Shown: positions 12,938 to 20,284 of the stretch, in pieces
Layout of the letters: each line of letters begins with the position of its first letter
Position numbering within the stretch: the stretch's first letter is position 1
Made by a program: the position numbers and the translations under genes
Source of the DNA: CAYPSN01 sp041907025
Lineage (GTDB): Bacteria; Patescibacteriota; Saccharimonadia; CAILAD01; JADZBC01
Reading direction: 5' to 3'
NCBI GenBank assembly: GCA_041907025.1
Contig: JAYRIB010000028.1
Coordinates: 1 to 29,078, forward strand
Length of the DNA: 29,078 nt
The notes under the pieces: model-generated
The model's database searches: none
What the model saw: only the letters and a program-made list of their open reading frames with translations
Told to the model about the DNA's origin: nothing

Positions 12938-12970
12938 TTGACATATTCGTATACTGTTCGCTATACTGTT
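12938..12970 (+). promoter_or_regulatory. lexA promoter with direct-repeat operator
   Basis: -35 TTGACA (12938-12943), 18-base spacer, -10 TATACT (12962-12967). The nonamer TATACTGTT occurs twice in tandem (12950-12958 and 12962-12970), 12 bases apart, one copy in the spacer and one over the -10. This is a good candidate for the LexA binding site in autoregulation. Confidence 0.7.
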
Positions 12971-12994
12971 GTTAAGAATCAAAGGAGGGTACAT

Positions 12995-13618
12995 ATGAAA
13001 TCAGCACTTACAAAAAAACAACGACGCATGCTCGATTACGTAACAGGCTTTATAGAGCAAAAGGGCTACTCCCCGAGTTACCGCGAGATCGCCACAGGAC
13101 TCAAGCTCAATTCAGTTGCCACTGTAGCACAGCATATAGATTCACTCGTGGCCAAAGGCCTCCTTACCAAAGGGAGCAACTCTGCTCGTTCGCTCATGCC
13201 GGTTGAGGAAGTAGAAGCACATCTGGACATGCCGGGCGTAGCCCTGCCGATTCTCGGACGAATTGCTGCGGGTAGTCCAATTGAAGCCATGGAGGGGCAA
13301 ACCGAGACACTTGAAGTCCCTCAATTTATGGTTGGTCGCAAGAACTCCTACGTACTGCAAGTAAAAGGCCAGAGTATGATCGATGAGAGTATTGCAGATG
13401 GCGACTACGTGGTAGTGCAGGAGCAAGAAACTGCCAGCAATGGTCAGCTGGTGGTGGCCCTCGTAAATAATTCCGAAGCTACCCTCAAGAGATACTACAA
13501 AGAAGCTCGACGCATACGCCTGCAGCCGTCCAATGCGACTATGGATCCTATATATGTCGAGCCAGGTACTCCGCTCAAGATCCAAGGCATTGTCATTGGT
13601 TTAATCCGTAAATACTAA
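12995..13618 (+). CDS. lexA: LexA SOS repressor
   Basis: 207 residues, close to E. coli LexA (202). The winged helix (about 1-65) has KQRRMLDYVTGFIEQKGYSPSYREIA. Autocleavage site A92-G93 lies in ILGRIAAGSP, the catalytic Ser127 in VKGQSMID and Lys165 in ATLKRYY, all in proper spacing. Represses SOS genes until RecA-ssDNA triggers self-cleavage. The start at 12995 is fixed by AAAGGAGG six bases upstream; an in-frame start at 12938 falls on the promoter. The SOS regulon here is unknown, as no other repair gene is nearby. Confidence 0.95.
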   Translation: MKSALTKKQRRMLDYVTGFIEQKGYSPSYREIATGLKLNSVATVAQHIDSLVAKGLLTKGSNSARSLMPVEEVEAHLDMPGVALPILGRIAAGSPIEAMEGQTETLEVPQFMVGRKNSYVLQVKGQSMIDESIADGDYVVVQEQETASNGQLVVALVNNSEATLKRYYKEARRIRLQPSNATMDPIYVEPGTPLKIQGIVIGLIRKY

Positions 13619-13658
13619 CCATCTCAGCCATAGTCGCGCTACTAGTTCGTGCTAAGCG

Positions 13659-14225
13659 CTATTGCAGCGAGCGAATAGAAGCTATGCCAACTTTAAACAC
13701 ATAGAGATTGAGCAGAGCTCCAGCATATGCGCCTGCTAAGTAGCCGAGTGAGCCAACAGTATCAAACTGCACGTTGAGCAAGAACTGACCAAACAATCCG
13801 AGCCAATACGGCCATAACACTTTGAGGGTTAGACTGAGAAAGATCAGGAGTCCTATGATGATAGAGACGCGAATAAGTGGTATACGCAAGCGATCCTTCA
13901 GTTGTCCGCGATTTGTGTACTCCTTCTCTACCTTTACTTCATTGCGGGCATTGACGTATGCGCTAGCCATAAACCACACCGCCGTGTAAGCCACCAGACC
14001 CACCACACTCCAAAACAATACGATCACGACCGTATTAACCGTACCAATTGCCGTAAAGGCATTAATTTGTTCACCCAGCGTCTCGCGCAATACAGTCTCG
14101 TTTAAGCTACTCTGGCCAGTAAGAATAGCCACGATGTCCACATAGTAAGTCAACGCAAACGTAAGTGAGGCTAGTAAGGCCCCGCCGACAATTTGAAAAG
14201 CTGAGACACCTAAGATCTTCTTCAT
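13659..14225 (-). CDS. Four-TM membrane protein, unknown
   Basis: 188 residues. Hydrophobic segments at about 10-35, 62-88, 117-140 and 155-182. A charged loop between the second and third (NARNEVKVEKEYTNRGQLKDR) is likely cytosolic. I do not recognise a family. It lies three bases after the stop of the preceding gene, in a three-gene membrane operon (DUF4870 protein, disordered-TM protein, this one) under one promoter near 15304-15332. Confidence 0.7.
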   Translation of the reverse strand: MKKILGVSAFQIVGGALLASLTFALTYYVDIVAILTGQSSLNETVLRETLGEQINAFTAIGTVNTVVIVLFWSVVGLVAYTAVWFMASAYVNARNEVKVEKEYTNRGQLKDRLRIPLIRVSIIIGLLIFLSLTLKVLWPYWLGLFGQFLLNVQFDTVGSLGYLAGAYAGALLNLYVFKVGIASIRSLQ

Positions 14226-14228
14226 AGG

Positions 14229-14924
14229 CTACTTACTTGTGTCATCCCGATAGTTCAGACTTACCGACGTGGCGCCAGAATCACCACTCCCACCAGCGAT
14301 CACTACGACCAAGTCGCTCTTACCCTTCGTGTACGTTGAGGTAGCTACAGTGCCAAAACTTACCTGACCATTCTCTTTGAGCTGCCAACCATTCTTGGCT
14401 AGTTCTTTTTCATAAAATTTCGAGACATCCGCCGTGTTGTCATTGGTACTAAACGTAACATTGTACGAGCCTTTGCTTAGGCTAGCTGAGAACTTAATGG
14501 TCGACGGCTGGTACACTGGTACGTCAGCAGGGAAGCCAGCGGGGAGCTCCTTGCCTGTTGAAACTGTCGACTTGCCGCCGTCACCTTGCAGCGTCACAGA
14601 GCCAGATTTGCTATCAATCTTAGCTTTGTTGCCCGTTATAGCCGTCACCCCGCCTTCGAAGATACTCTTGGCCAAGAAGGTGGCAGCCAGACCGCCGAGA
14701 ATACTAAGCCCAATCAATACCGCTATGACAATCACGATGATCTTTACGGTATTATTCTGCGGCTGCTTTGGTTGAGATGTCGAACTTCCAGCACCCGTAG
14801 TGTTGGTCGACGTAGCTGTTGTCGGTGCCGTCTTAGTTGGACCGTCAGTTTTAGGCGTACGTTTAATTGACTCCATCGGCCTTTGTGGACGTTTGCTCGT
14901 CTGATTATCTGGGGTCGTCGCCAT
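14229..14924 (-). CDS. Bitopic membrane protein with outer domain
   Basis: 231 residues. The first 60 are disordered and Thr/Pro/Ser/Lys-rich, then one membrane segment (about 61-88: KIIVIVIAVLIGLSILGGL), then a domain of about 135 residues outside. It has a Gly/Ser-rich strand region (SGSVTLQGDGGKSTVS) and a compact alpha/beta part (DVPVYQPS, FYEKELAKNGWQL, TYTKGKSDLVVVIAG). This outer part resembles small lipoprotein-like domains seen in predicted surface proteins; no family named. Its start overlaps the upstream stop (TAATG), so translation is coupled. Confidence 0.7.
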   Translation of the reverse strand: MATTPDNQTSKRPQRPMESIKRTPKTDGPTKTAPTTATSTNTTGAGSSTSQPKQPQNNTVKIIVIVIAVLIGLSILGGLAATFLAKSIFEGGVTAITGNKAKIDSKSGSVTLQGDGGKSTVSTGKELPAGFPADVPVYQPSTIKFSASLSKGSYNVTFSTNDNTADVSKFYEKELAKNGWQLKENGQVSFGTVATSTYTKGKSDLVVVIAGGSGDSGATSVSLNYRDDTSK

Positions 14925-15265
14925 TATTTCAGAAGCGTTACGCCACCAATGATTGGAAGGGGCTTCATCTCGCCATTAAGCGCATTGAGTATACCCATTA
15001 CCGCGAGCACAATACCTGCTAACCCCACGAGTGGCATCAAGAATAGTCCGCCAATGAACAGCATAATTGTCCCAAGTATCATCGATACAAACCAAAGCGC
15101 CATCCAAGTCAGTAGCAGTACCAGCCCTTGGTTAGCGTGGTACATGGCAAACTTAGAGTCTTTATTAGTTAGCATTGGGATAAAGAATATAATGTAGGCA
15201 AGTGCCGCCATTGTTTTTATGTTTTGATCTGTCTCTGTCGCTTTAGATTTGGGCTGATCGGCCAT
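14924..15265 (-). CDS. DUF4870 family membrane protein
   Basis: 113 residues with three membrane segments. KTMAALAYIIFFIPMLTNKDSKFAMYHANQGLVLLL is the family pattern, with the conserved HANQGL before the second segment, and a Gly-rich end (ALNGEMKPLPIIGGVTLL). DUF4870 proteins are small membrane proteins of unknown role, common in Saccharibacteria and Firmicutes. AAGGAA lies ten bases before the ATG. First gene of the operon. Confidence 0.85.
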   Translation of the reverse strand: MADQPKSKATETDQNIKTMAALAYIIFFIPMLTNKDSKFAMYHANQGLVLLLTWMALWFVSMILGTIMLFIGGLFLMPLVGLAGIVLAVMGILNALNGEMKPLPIIGGVTLLK

Positions 15266-15303
15266 GATACTATTCCTTGTTTAAAGTTATTATGCTTAGC
15301 TTG

Positions 15304-15332
15304 ATAATAGTACGGAGTGGGTGTTTACGCAA
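15304..15332 (-). promoter_or_regulatory. Promoter of the DUF4870 operon
   Basis: Minus-strand -35 TTGCGT (15327-15332), 17-base spacer, -10 TATTAT (15304-15309). Confidence 0.6.
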
Positions 15333-15360
15333 CTCTCGAGGACGGAATGGTAACGCGTGG

Positions 15361-16002
15361 CTACTTACGCAAGTATTCTGGTACTGCAAACTCAGCAAAC
15401 TCGGGTAGTAGGTTCTTGCCGTAAATAAGCCGCGAAAAAGCCTCGGCCTCGTACTTGGCGCCATTGAGCGCATGATGCGGCTTGGGCTCAGGCGGAATAC
15501 CGACGTACTTGAGCGTAGTATCGGCGCTCAGGCGAGTTAAGCCCTTCTCCATTGGCGGCTTAATTCCCCTACTCAAATGGTGCGCGTAAGATAATGAATG
15601 CAAATCAACGGTTCGGAAGCCAAACGGCATTGGTTGCTGGTAGCTAAACTGGCTCTTGAACGCAAAGTCATGTTTGAGCTCGTGGCGCTCGGCAGCAAAG
15701 CTCAGCATGGCGAGGTCAAGCCAGACCACGTTCTCACCTGCTAAGGTAATTTCCTTTTGCTGCTTGGCCCAATCAAAAAACTTCTCGACCAGCTCGCCCT
15801 CGCTTAACTTGGTCTTGTCGGTCGCCTCTGCCATAGTAAAACCACAGTAAGCAATGGCCGACTCATCGATCTCTGCGCCTTCAAATGCATAACACTCTTC
15901 GTAGAATTGATTCTCGGGGTTATTAAAGTCGACCGCGCCAATACTGAGCAGGGAGTTTTTTTGCGGGTCTATGCCGCTGGCTTCTACGTCGATAACTATC
16001 AT
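15361..16002 (-). CDS. DnaQ-like 3'-5' exonuclease family protein
   Basis: 213 residues, ribonuclease H-like fold. D5 and E7 in VIDVEASG form motif Exo I, D96 in VVWLDLAML motif Exo II, and the catalytic His is in KPHHALNGAKYEAEAF. The last metal ligand (usually HxALxD) is Gly here, a form I recall in some uncharacterised members, so metal binding may differ from DEDDh enzymes. It may trim DNA or RNA 3' ends; the substrate is unknown. TATACT lies seven bases before the ATG without SD, so the mRNA is probably leaderless. Confidence 0.8.
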   Translation of the reverse strand: MIVIDVEASGIDPQKNSLLSIGAVDFNNPENQFYEECYAFEGAEIDESAIAYCGFTMAEATDKTKLSEGELVEKFFDWAKQQKEITLAGENVVWLDLAMLSFAAERHELKHDFAFKSQFSYQQPMPFGFRTVDLHSLSYAHHLSRGIKPPMEKGLTRLSADTTLKYVGIPPEPKPHHALNGAKYEAEAFSRLIYGKNLLPEFAEFAVPEYLRK

Positions 16003-16009
16003 AACGTCT

Positions 16010-16015
16010 AGTATA
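16010..16015 (-). promoter_or_regulatory. -10 box for leaderless exonuclease mRNA
   Basis: TATACT on the minus strand, seven bases before the ATG at 16002, so transcription should begin at the start codon. Confidence 0.55.
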
Positions 16016-16040
16016 GCCGAGAATTACGCGTAAAGGTAGG

Positions 16041-16069
16041 AGCCCCCGGCGAACAAGTCGCCGGGGGCT
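16041..16069 (-). terminator. 12-bp terminator stem after the GNAT gene
   Basis: AGCCCCCGGCGA (16041-16052), loop ACAAG, complement at 16058-16069. Located 21 bases after the acetyltransferase stop. The minus-strand tail is CCTACCTTTACG, so a weak U-tract. Confidence 0.75.
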
Positions 16070-16090
16070 TAAAACGAGCATTAGGCTGCT

Positions 16091-16633
16091 CTATTTGGTC
16101 AGCTGGGCCGCCACCCACTCCTCGCGAGTAAGTTCGGTCAGGACGTGGTCGACCCACTGGCCGTCCCGCCAGTACTCGGCGTGCCAGCGGCCGACCTCAC
16201 GACCAAAGTTCATCTGGAGCTTACCCGACGCCTCGTTGGGTGCCAGGTAGCCAGCCTTGACCTTGCGCAGTGGCAGAGTCATGAAAACGTGGTGGAGCGC
16301 AAGCCGAGCTGCTTCGGTAGCAATGCCTTTCCCCCACAAACCCGGTCGGCCAATAAAAATGCCGACCGTTGCATGGCCATTCTGCCAGTCGATAGCATCA
16401 AAGCCGATCGACCCAACGCAATTGCCGTCGACCACAATGGTCCAGCTCAGTGTCTGCTTGTCGCTGCCACGTGCCTCGATCCATTCCAGCTCAGAACGAA
16501 TGCTGGGCGGCGACTGCACTACAAGGTACTTACTAACCTCAGGGTCAGACAACATCTGAATGAACAGGTGTGCGTCCTTCTCTGTGTGGGGCCGAAGCTT
16601 GCACTTCTCACCCTCAATTACTGGTCCGTACAT
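16091..16633 (-). CDS. GNAT family N-acetyltransferase
   Basis: 180 residues. Motif A, IGRPGLWGKGIATEAAR (94-110), gives the acetyl-CoA pyrophosphate-binding loop; the N-terminal LRPHTEKDAHLFIQML and NEASGKLQMNFG are usual in RimJ/RimL-type members, although the last normally reads N..S.....GF. The acceptor could be a protein N-terminus or a small molecule, including an antibiotic. AAAGGA lies nine bases upstream of the ATG. It is downstream of the ABC transporter on the same strand, with a 200-base structured leader between them. Confidence 0.85.
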   Translation of the reverse strand: MYGPVIEGEKCKLRPHTEKDAHLFIQMLSDPEVSKYLVVQSPPSIRSELEWIEARGSDKQTLSWTIVVDGNCVGSIGFDAIDWQNGHATVGIFIGRPGLWGKGIATEAARLALHHVFMTLPLRKVKAGYLAPNEASGKLQMNFGREVGRWHAEYWRDGQWVDHVLTELTREEWVAAQLTK

Positions 16634-16833
16634 CGCTGCACGTCCTTTCCCTTAACCTGCAATTGTTGCGGGCCGGAGAGCCTTGTTGCTCAGCCGGAAG
16701 GGACTCTGAATTCTTTACTATGTCGTTATAAAGTACGTCAGAGCCCCTCGCGACAGATCAACCCAATACGATACTTGGATTGGGTGGGGCATGGGCTATT
16801 CGCCCATACCCCACCGTCACCCTCCTTTCTATG
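16634..16833 (-). promoter_or_regulatory. Structured leader between ABC and GNAT genes
   Basis: Three hairpins in minus-strand order: a 13-bp stem with one mismatch (GTGGGG/CCCCAC arms, about 16785-16815), CTCTGA/TCAGAG (about 16705-16745), and a CCGG-GAGC/GCTC-CCGG stem (about 16670-16700). The first overlaps an 18-codon ORF (16758-16814). This may be a terminator of the ABC gene followed by a regulated GNAT leader. Confidence 0.45.
16758..16814 (-). CDS. Possible 18-aa leader ORF
   Basis: GTG start six bases after a full AAAGGAGG SD that lies just beyond the stop of the ABC gene. It encodes an 18-residue peptide ending PPNPSIVLG. Its first codons form one arm of a GC hairpin. The strong SD is the only reason to believe it is translated; it may instead be chance within a terminator. 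Confidence 0.3.
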   Translation of the reverse strand: MGYGRIAHAPPNPSIVLG

Positions 16834-18624
16834 TCAATCCAAATGCTCTCCAATTTCCCTAGCCACCATTTCGGCGTAGCGCCCGCCCTGAGCCAGTAGC
16901 TCTTGGTGAGAGCCAAACTCGACGATCTGGCCGTCTTCCATGTAGTAGACCACGTCGGCCGACTCGACAGTGCTCAAACGGTGTGCAATGACCACAATGG
17001 TGGCTTGGCGGGACCGAATCATCTCATCCACCGTTGCCTTCACGAAGTCTTGCGAACGTGCGTCAAGCGCGCTCGTGGCTTCGTCCAAGATCAGCAGCTT
17101 GGGGTTGCGCAACAACGCCCGGGCAATCGCCACGCGCTGCCTCTGTCCGCCGCTCAAACGCACGCCATTCTCCCCCACCTGACTGCTGTAGCCGTAGGGT
17201 AGTCTGGCAATGAACTCATCGGCATGTGCGCGCTGTGCAGCCTCGTGCACCGCTTCGTCACTCACCAGGGTGTTACCCATGCGAATGTTGTCAGCAATGC
17301 TGCCATCGATCAGCTGTACGTCTTGCGACACGACCGTAACCATCTGCTGGCGCAGGTAGTCGTAGTCGAACTGTCGCAAGCTAATGCCGTCGAAGAGAAT
17401 CTTCCCTTCGGTCGGGTCGGCCTCACGCGCCAGCAGTGCGGCCACCGTTGACTTGCCGGCCCCAGAGGGTCCAACCAGCGCAATGGTGGTATTTGGCTCA
17501 ATCACCAAATCCAACTCCTTAAGAGTCGGCACACAGTTGCCGGGGTGCGTAAAACCCATGCTGCGCAACTCGATCCTCCCCTCTGCCGCAGTGGGCTTCT
17601 GGGGAGCAGCGGGCTGCCGAATGCTCGGAACGGTCCTGAAAAGCGCGATGTACTCATTAAGCGCCTCGCTGCCGTCCGAAACGGCTCGCTGCACGTCCCG
17701 AAACTGGTAGAGGTTAATGAAGATTCGCCTCAACCAGTCAATTACCAGCACCACGGTGCCGACAGTGACCGCGCCACTAGTTCCGTTGTGCAGCAACGCC
17801 AGCAGCGCATACATGCCTAGGAAGGCAGCCATCAGGACGTATTCGGGACGACGCTGATAACGGCGCCAAGCGCGATTACGCTCAATGTCGTCTTCGGCAT
17901 AGCCATCCAGAATTCCCTGATAGCGCCGTGCAAAGCTCGCCTCGACCCCGAATTGCTTCAGAGTACGTGACTTAGCCGAGAGCTCAGTCCCACGCGTGTG
18001 CATGTCCTTCCAGGCATGGTGGCCAGCCTTGTCGATTGGTTTGATGTAGCGACCGTTGTAGGCCATGACAGCCACGAACAACCCGACCACAATCGCACCA
18101 AACAATGCAAAAATCGGACCAAAGATGAACAAAGCCACAATCGTCAACACGATCCGAATCACCACGGGCAAGCCGTTGTAGATGACTCGATCGGTCAGAT
18201 TGTCGATCCGGTTGAGGTTCTTGGCGATCAACGATTCCTTCTCGCCCGTGCCGTGCTCAAGGTGCCACGCCACGTCCATGCTCATCTGCTTTGCCTGACC
18301 AAAGCCAAGCAGCATTACGTACTGATGCCACGCAGCAACATGCCGAGTATGGTTCATCGTATTGGCAACAATGCGCACAACCACATCGATGGCCAGCATG
18401 ACGCCAACAATGCTCATGAGGTAACCCAGGCTCCTACCCTGCGTGATGCCATCGATGAAGTACTTCACTGGATAGATCTGAACGATCTCCAGCAACTCGG
18501 TAACAACGAGCCAAAAGAGTGCTTTTTTGGCATCCTTTTTGACCTGTCGCACCTTTTGGTCTCCACCGGGCTCCTTGGCGATCAAGCCAACCAGCTCGAA
18601 GAGTTTGCGAATTGCACCCAGCAT
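16834..18624 (-). CDS. ABC half-transporter, permease plus ATPase
   Basis: 596 residues. The N-terminal permease (about 35-310) has five to six membrane segments; the ATPase (about 350-590) has Walker A GPSGAGKST (385-393), Q-loop Q434, signature LSGGQRQR (490-497), Walker B LLILDEATS (510-518) and H-loop H548. The layout is that of exporter half-transporters (MsbA/MDR type), which dimerise to export lipids, peptides or drugs. Homodimer is likely as no second half lies nearby. A consensus promoter, a leader ORF and an intrinsic terminator precede the gene, suggesting induced expression. AAAGGGG lies nine bases upstream of the ATG. GC-rich codons relative to the flanks hint at transfer. Confidence 0.92.
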   Translation of the reverse strand: MLGAIRKLFELVGLIAKEPGGDQKVRQVKKDAKKALFWLVVTELLEIVQIYPVKYFIDGITQGRSLGYLMSIVGVMLAIDVVVRIVANTMNHTRHVAAWHQYVMLLGFGQAKQMSMDVAWHLEHGTGEKESLIAKNLNRIDNLTDRVIYNGLPVVIRIVLTIVALFIFGPIFALFGAIVVGLFVAVMAYNGRYIKPIDKAGHHAWKDMHTRGTELSAKSRTLKQFGVEASFARRYQGILDGYAEDDIERNRAWRRYQRRPEYVLMAAFLGMYALLALLHNGTSGAVTVGTVVLVIDWLRRIFINLYQFRDVQRAVSDGSEALNEYIALFRTVPSIRQPAAPQKPTAAEGRIELRSMGFTHPGNCVPTLKELDLVIEPNTTIALVGPSGAGKSTVAALLAREADPTEGKILFDGISLRQFDYDYLRQQMVTVVSQDVQLIDGSIADNIRMGNTLVSDEAVHEAAQRAHADEFIARLPYGYSSQVGENGVRLSGGQRQRVAIARALLRNPKLLILDEATSALDARSQDFVKATVDEMIRSRQATIVVIAHRLSTVESADVVYYMEDGQIVEFGSHQELLAQGGRYAEMVAREIGEHLD

Positions 18625-18721
18625 GGGGTGCCCCTTTCTGTTGTGGGGGATGTTAAGAGAAACTTATTGGATTGTGAAAGAACACAAATCTTAGCTACAG
18701 AGGCCGAAGCCCAGAACTAAA

Positions 18722-18747
18722 AAGAGCTCGGACCGTGCCGAGCTCTT
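18722..18747 (-). terminator. Intrinsic terminator inside the ABC leader
   Basis: Stem AAGAGCTCGG (18722-18731) and CCGAGCTCTT (18738-18747), loop of six bases. On the minus strand it is followed by five T. It lies between the promoter at 18867-18895 and the ABC start at 18624, so it can act as an attenuator. No gene is present on this strand upstream of it other than the leader ORF. Confidence 0.8.
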
Positions 18748-18770
18748 ACTTGCGTTCAATCAGAAAACAA

Positions 18771-18857
18771 TTAGTGAAGTCGACACAGCACCGCTCGCAT
18801 TTCTACTGCTAGAATTGCGCGAGCACCTTGCGGCTGGGGGTGTGTGTTATTTGACAT
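18771..18857 (-). CDS. Putative 28-aa leader peptide of the ABC gene
   Basis: ATG lies nine bases after the -10 box, so translation would be leaderless. The peptide begins MSNNTHPQPQG and ends RAVLCRLH. Codons 12-22 coincide with a stable hairpin (GCTCGC/GCGAGC with inner TTCTA/TAGAA, 18793-18824). The stop is 24 bases before the terminator stem. This is the geometry of a ribosome-sensing attenuator, in which stalling of the ribosome in the leader changes the fold of the RNA downstream. No SD is visible and no homologue is recalled. Confidence 0.5.
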   Translation of the reverse strand: MSNNTHPQPQGARAILAVEMRAVLCRLH

Positions 18858-18866
18858 AGTGAGAGC

Positions 18867-18895
18867 AGTATATACATATATTATGTACTTGTCAA
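18867..18895 (-). promoter_or_regulatory. Consensus promoter of the ABC transporter
   Basis: Minus-strand -35 TTGACA (18890-18895), 17-base spacer, -10 TATACT (18867-18872). Predicted start near 18860, giving a 5' leader of about 235 bases before the ABC ATG. Confidence 0.85.
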
Positions 18896-18941
18896 GAGTT
18901 CTTATGCTTGGTTTTGGGTTTTAGAGACTGGACGGCAGTGG

Positions 18942-18947
18942 TATGAT
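18942..18947 (+). promoter_or_regulatory. Extended -10 for leaderless methyltransferase mRNA
   Basis: TGGTATGAT with the hexamer at 18942-18947, six bases before the ATG at 18954. The AGGAG in between is too close to the ATG to serve as a normal SD. Confidence 0.65.
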
Positions 18948-18953
18948 AGGAGT

Positions 18954-19703
18954 ATGACAAAAGCCAATCAATACGACGATCCAACATTCAACTACCAGGA
19001 CTACTGGGATGGGCGCGACTACGAAAACGCCGCCGAAGAACTTGCCCTGAACATGCTCCTCGGCAGCAATGTGTTCGAGAAAGCCGCCGACATCGGTGGT
19101 GGCTTTGGGCGCTTAGCCAAGCTGTTGCGCAGCTACGCCAAGCACGTTACCGTCATCGAGCCATCCAAGCAGCAACGCGATCGGGGCAAGGACTTTACTA
19201 AGGGGCTCAAGGACGTCGACTTCAAAGATGGTCAGGGCGACAAGCTACCTTTCAAAGACGGTGAGCTTGGGCTTATTACCATGATCCGCGTCATGCATCA
19301 CTTACCGGACCCCAAGCCTACCTTCAAGGAACTTAACCGTGTGCTAAGTAAAGACGGTACGCTCGTCCTAGAGGTCGCCAACTCACTCCACTTCAAGTCC
19401 CGCCTCAAGGCCGCCGCCAAGCTCAAGCGCGTCTCCAAAGAACCAGTCGAGCGCCGCAGCGAGACAAACATCAAGGAAGAATCAATTGCCTTCGTAAACC
19501 ACCACCCTAAGGTTGTAAGCGACCAGCTCGAGAAGGCCGGCTTTAAGGTAGAGAAGATCCTCTCGGTTTCAAACCTGCGCTCACCAGGGCTTAAGAAGGT
19601 ACTCCCCGAGAAGACCATGATTCGTATTGAGCGCGTGTTGCAACCAGCATTGGCGCGCTTCTACTTTGGGCCAAGTGTATTCTTCCGCGTTCGCAAGAAG
19701 TAG
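18954..19703 (+). CDS. Class I SAM-dependent methyltransferase
   Basis: 249 residues. Motif I AADIGGGFGRL (about 45-55), acidic ribose-binding residue in VTVIEPS, motif post I/IV in LITMIRVMHHLPDP and a GTLVLEV strand (Methyltransf_11 type). The C-terminal part is Lys/Arg-rich (SRLKAAAKLKRVSK) and may contact a nucleic acid or membrane. Substrate unknown. The predicted transcription start falls on the A of the ATG. Its stop directly abuts the stop of the convergent gene at 19704. Confidence 0.88.
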   Translation: MTKANQYDDPTFNYQDYWDGRDYENAAEELALNMLLGSNVFEKAADIGGGFGRLAKLLRSYAKHVTVIEPSKQQRDRGKDFTKGLKDVDFKDGQGDKLPFKDGELGLITMIRVMHHLPDPKPTFKELNRVLSKDGTLVLEVANSLHFKSRLKAAAKLKRVSKEPVERRSETNIKEESIAFVNHHPKVVSDQLEKAGFKVEKILSVSNLRSPGLKKVLPEKTMIRIERVLQPALARFYFGPSVFFRVRKK

Positions 19704-20213
19704 TTAGATCTTCCTACCATCGTAAGCCCAGTGCAAGAGCGCTTGGCGTTGACGCGGCCGGCAGGCCTCGTCGCCTGGCTGGCAATTCGCCTGAATCTGA
19801 CCAATATGCCGGCGCATAGCCTTCCAGCGCTTAATTTGCCGAGCGTCTTCCTCGGGAATCCGCCGCCCCATGTAGTAGCGACAATACCACTGGAACCAAC
19901 CGCGTGGGTCTTCAGGATATATCCAGCCTTTGCGTTGCCAAACTTTGAGACTCTGACTGGCAGCGACCCTAAAGTAGTTCAGGTTTGGGTCAGATGCATC
20001 ACTGGCAAAGCGTGCATGCTCAAACCAATCAGCTGGAAATTCCGCCTGACAGTCCCGCATGTAGCGGCCGCCAAACACACCCAAGGCCAAGAGTTGCTTT
20101 GGCGTCAACTCGGGCTTAAACACCGAGTCATAGTCTCGACCAATGGGCGCCACCAGCTCGTAGCTATACCCATGCTGCATTTTATCGTCAACCGTAATTA
20201 TTCGCTTTTCCAT
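19704..20213 (-). CDS. Conserved hypothetical protein, 169 aa
   Basis: A soluble, Trp/Tyr/Arg-rich protein with GWFQWYCRYYMGRRIPEEDARQIKRWKAMRRH and a CxPGDxxCRPRQRQALLxWAYD ending. From memory, this pattern occurs in proteins of many bacteria and some eukaryotes, with no role known to me; the two Cys and the basic helices may bind metal or nucleic acid. It also has a beta-rich N-terminus (YSYELVAPIG). A TGGTATGAT box lies six bases before the ATG with no SD, so it is probably leaderless. Confidence 0.8.
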   Translation of the reverse strand: MEKRIITVDDKMQHGYSYELVAPIGRDYDSVFKPELTPKQLLALGVFGGRYMRDCQAEFPADWFEHARFASDASDPNLNYFRVAASQSLKVWQRKGWIYPEDPRGWFQWYCRYYMGRRIPEEDARQIKRWKAMRRHIGQIQANCQPGDEACRPRQRQALLHWAYDGRKI

Positions 20214-20219
20214 ACTACG

Positions 20220-20225
20220 ATCATA
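20220..20225 (-). promoter_or_regulatory. Extended -10 for leaderless 169-aa gene
   Basis: TGGTATGAT on the minus strand, hexamer 20220-20225, exactly six bases before the ATG at 20213. Confidence 0.65.
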
Positions 20226-20284
20226 CCATGATCGACTAGCGCGCCAGATTGATCGAGGCTATAATGCAATCAAGAAGGAGGATT

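Noticed and set aside
15270..15473. 67-codon minus-strand ORF between the DUF4870 and exonuclease genes
   Set aside because: Overlaps the exonuclease 3' end in another frame and spans the DUF4870 promoter; no SD or family.
17998..18720. 240-codon plus-strand ORF opposite the ABC transporter
   Set aside because: Fully antisense to the permease part; His/Gln-rich composition is the complement of membrane-helix codons.
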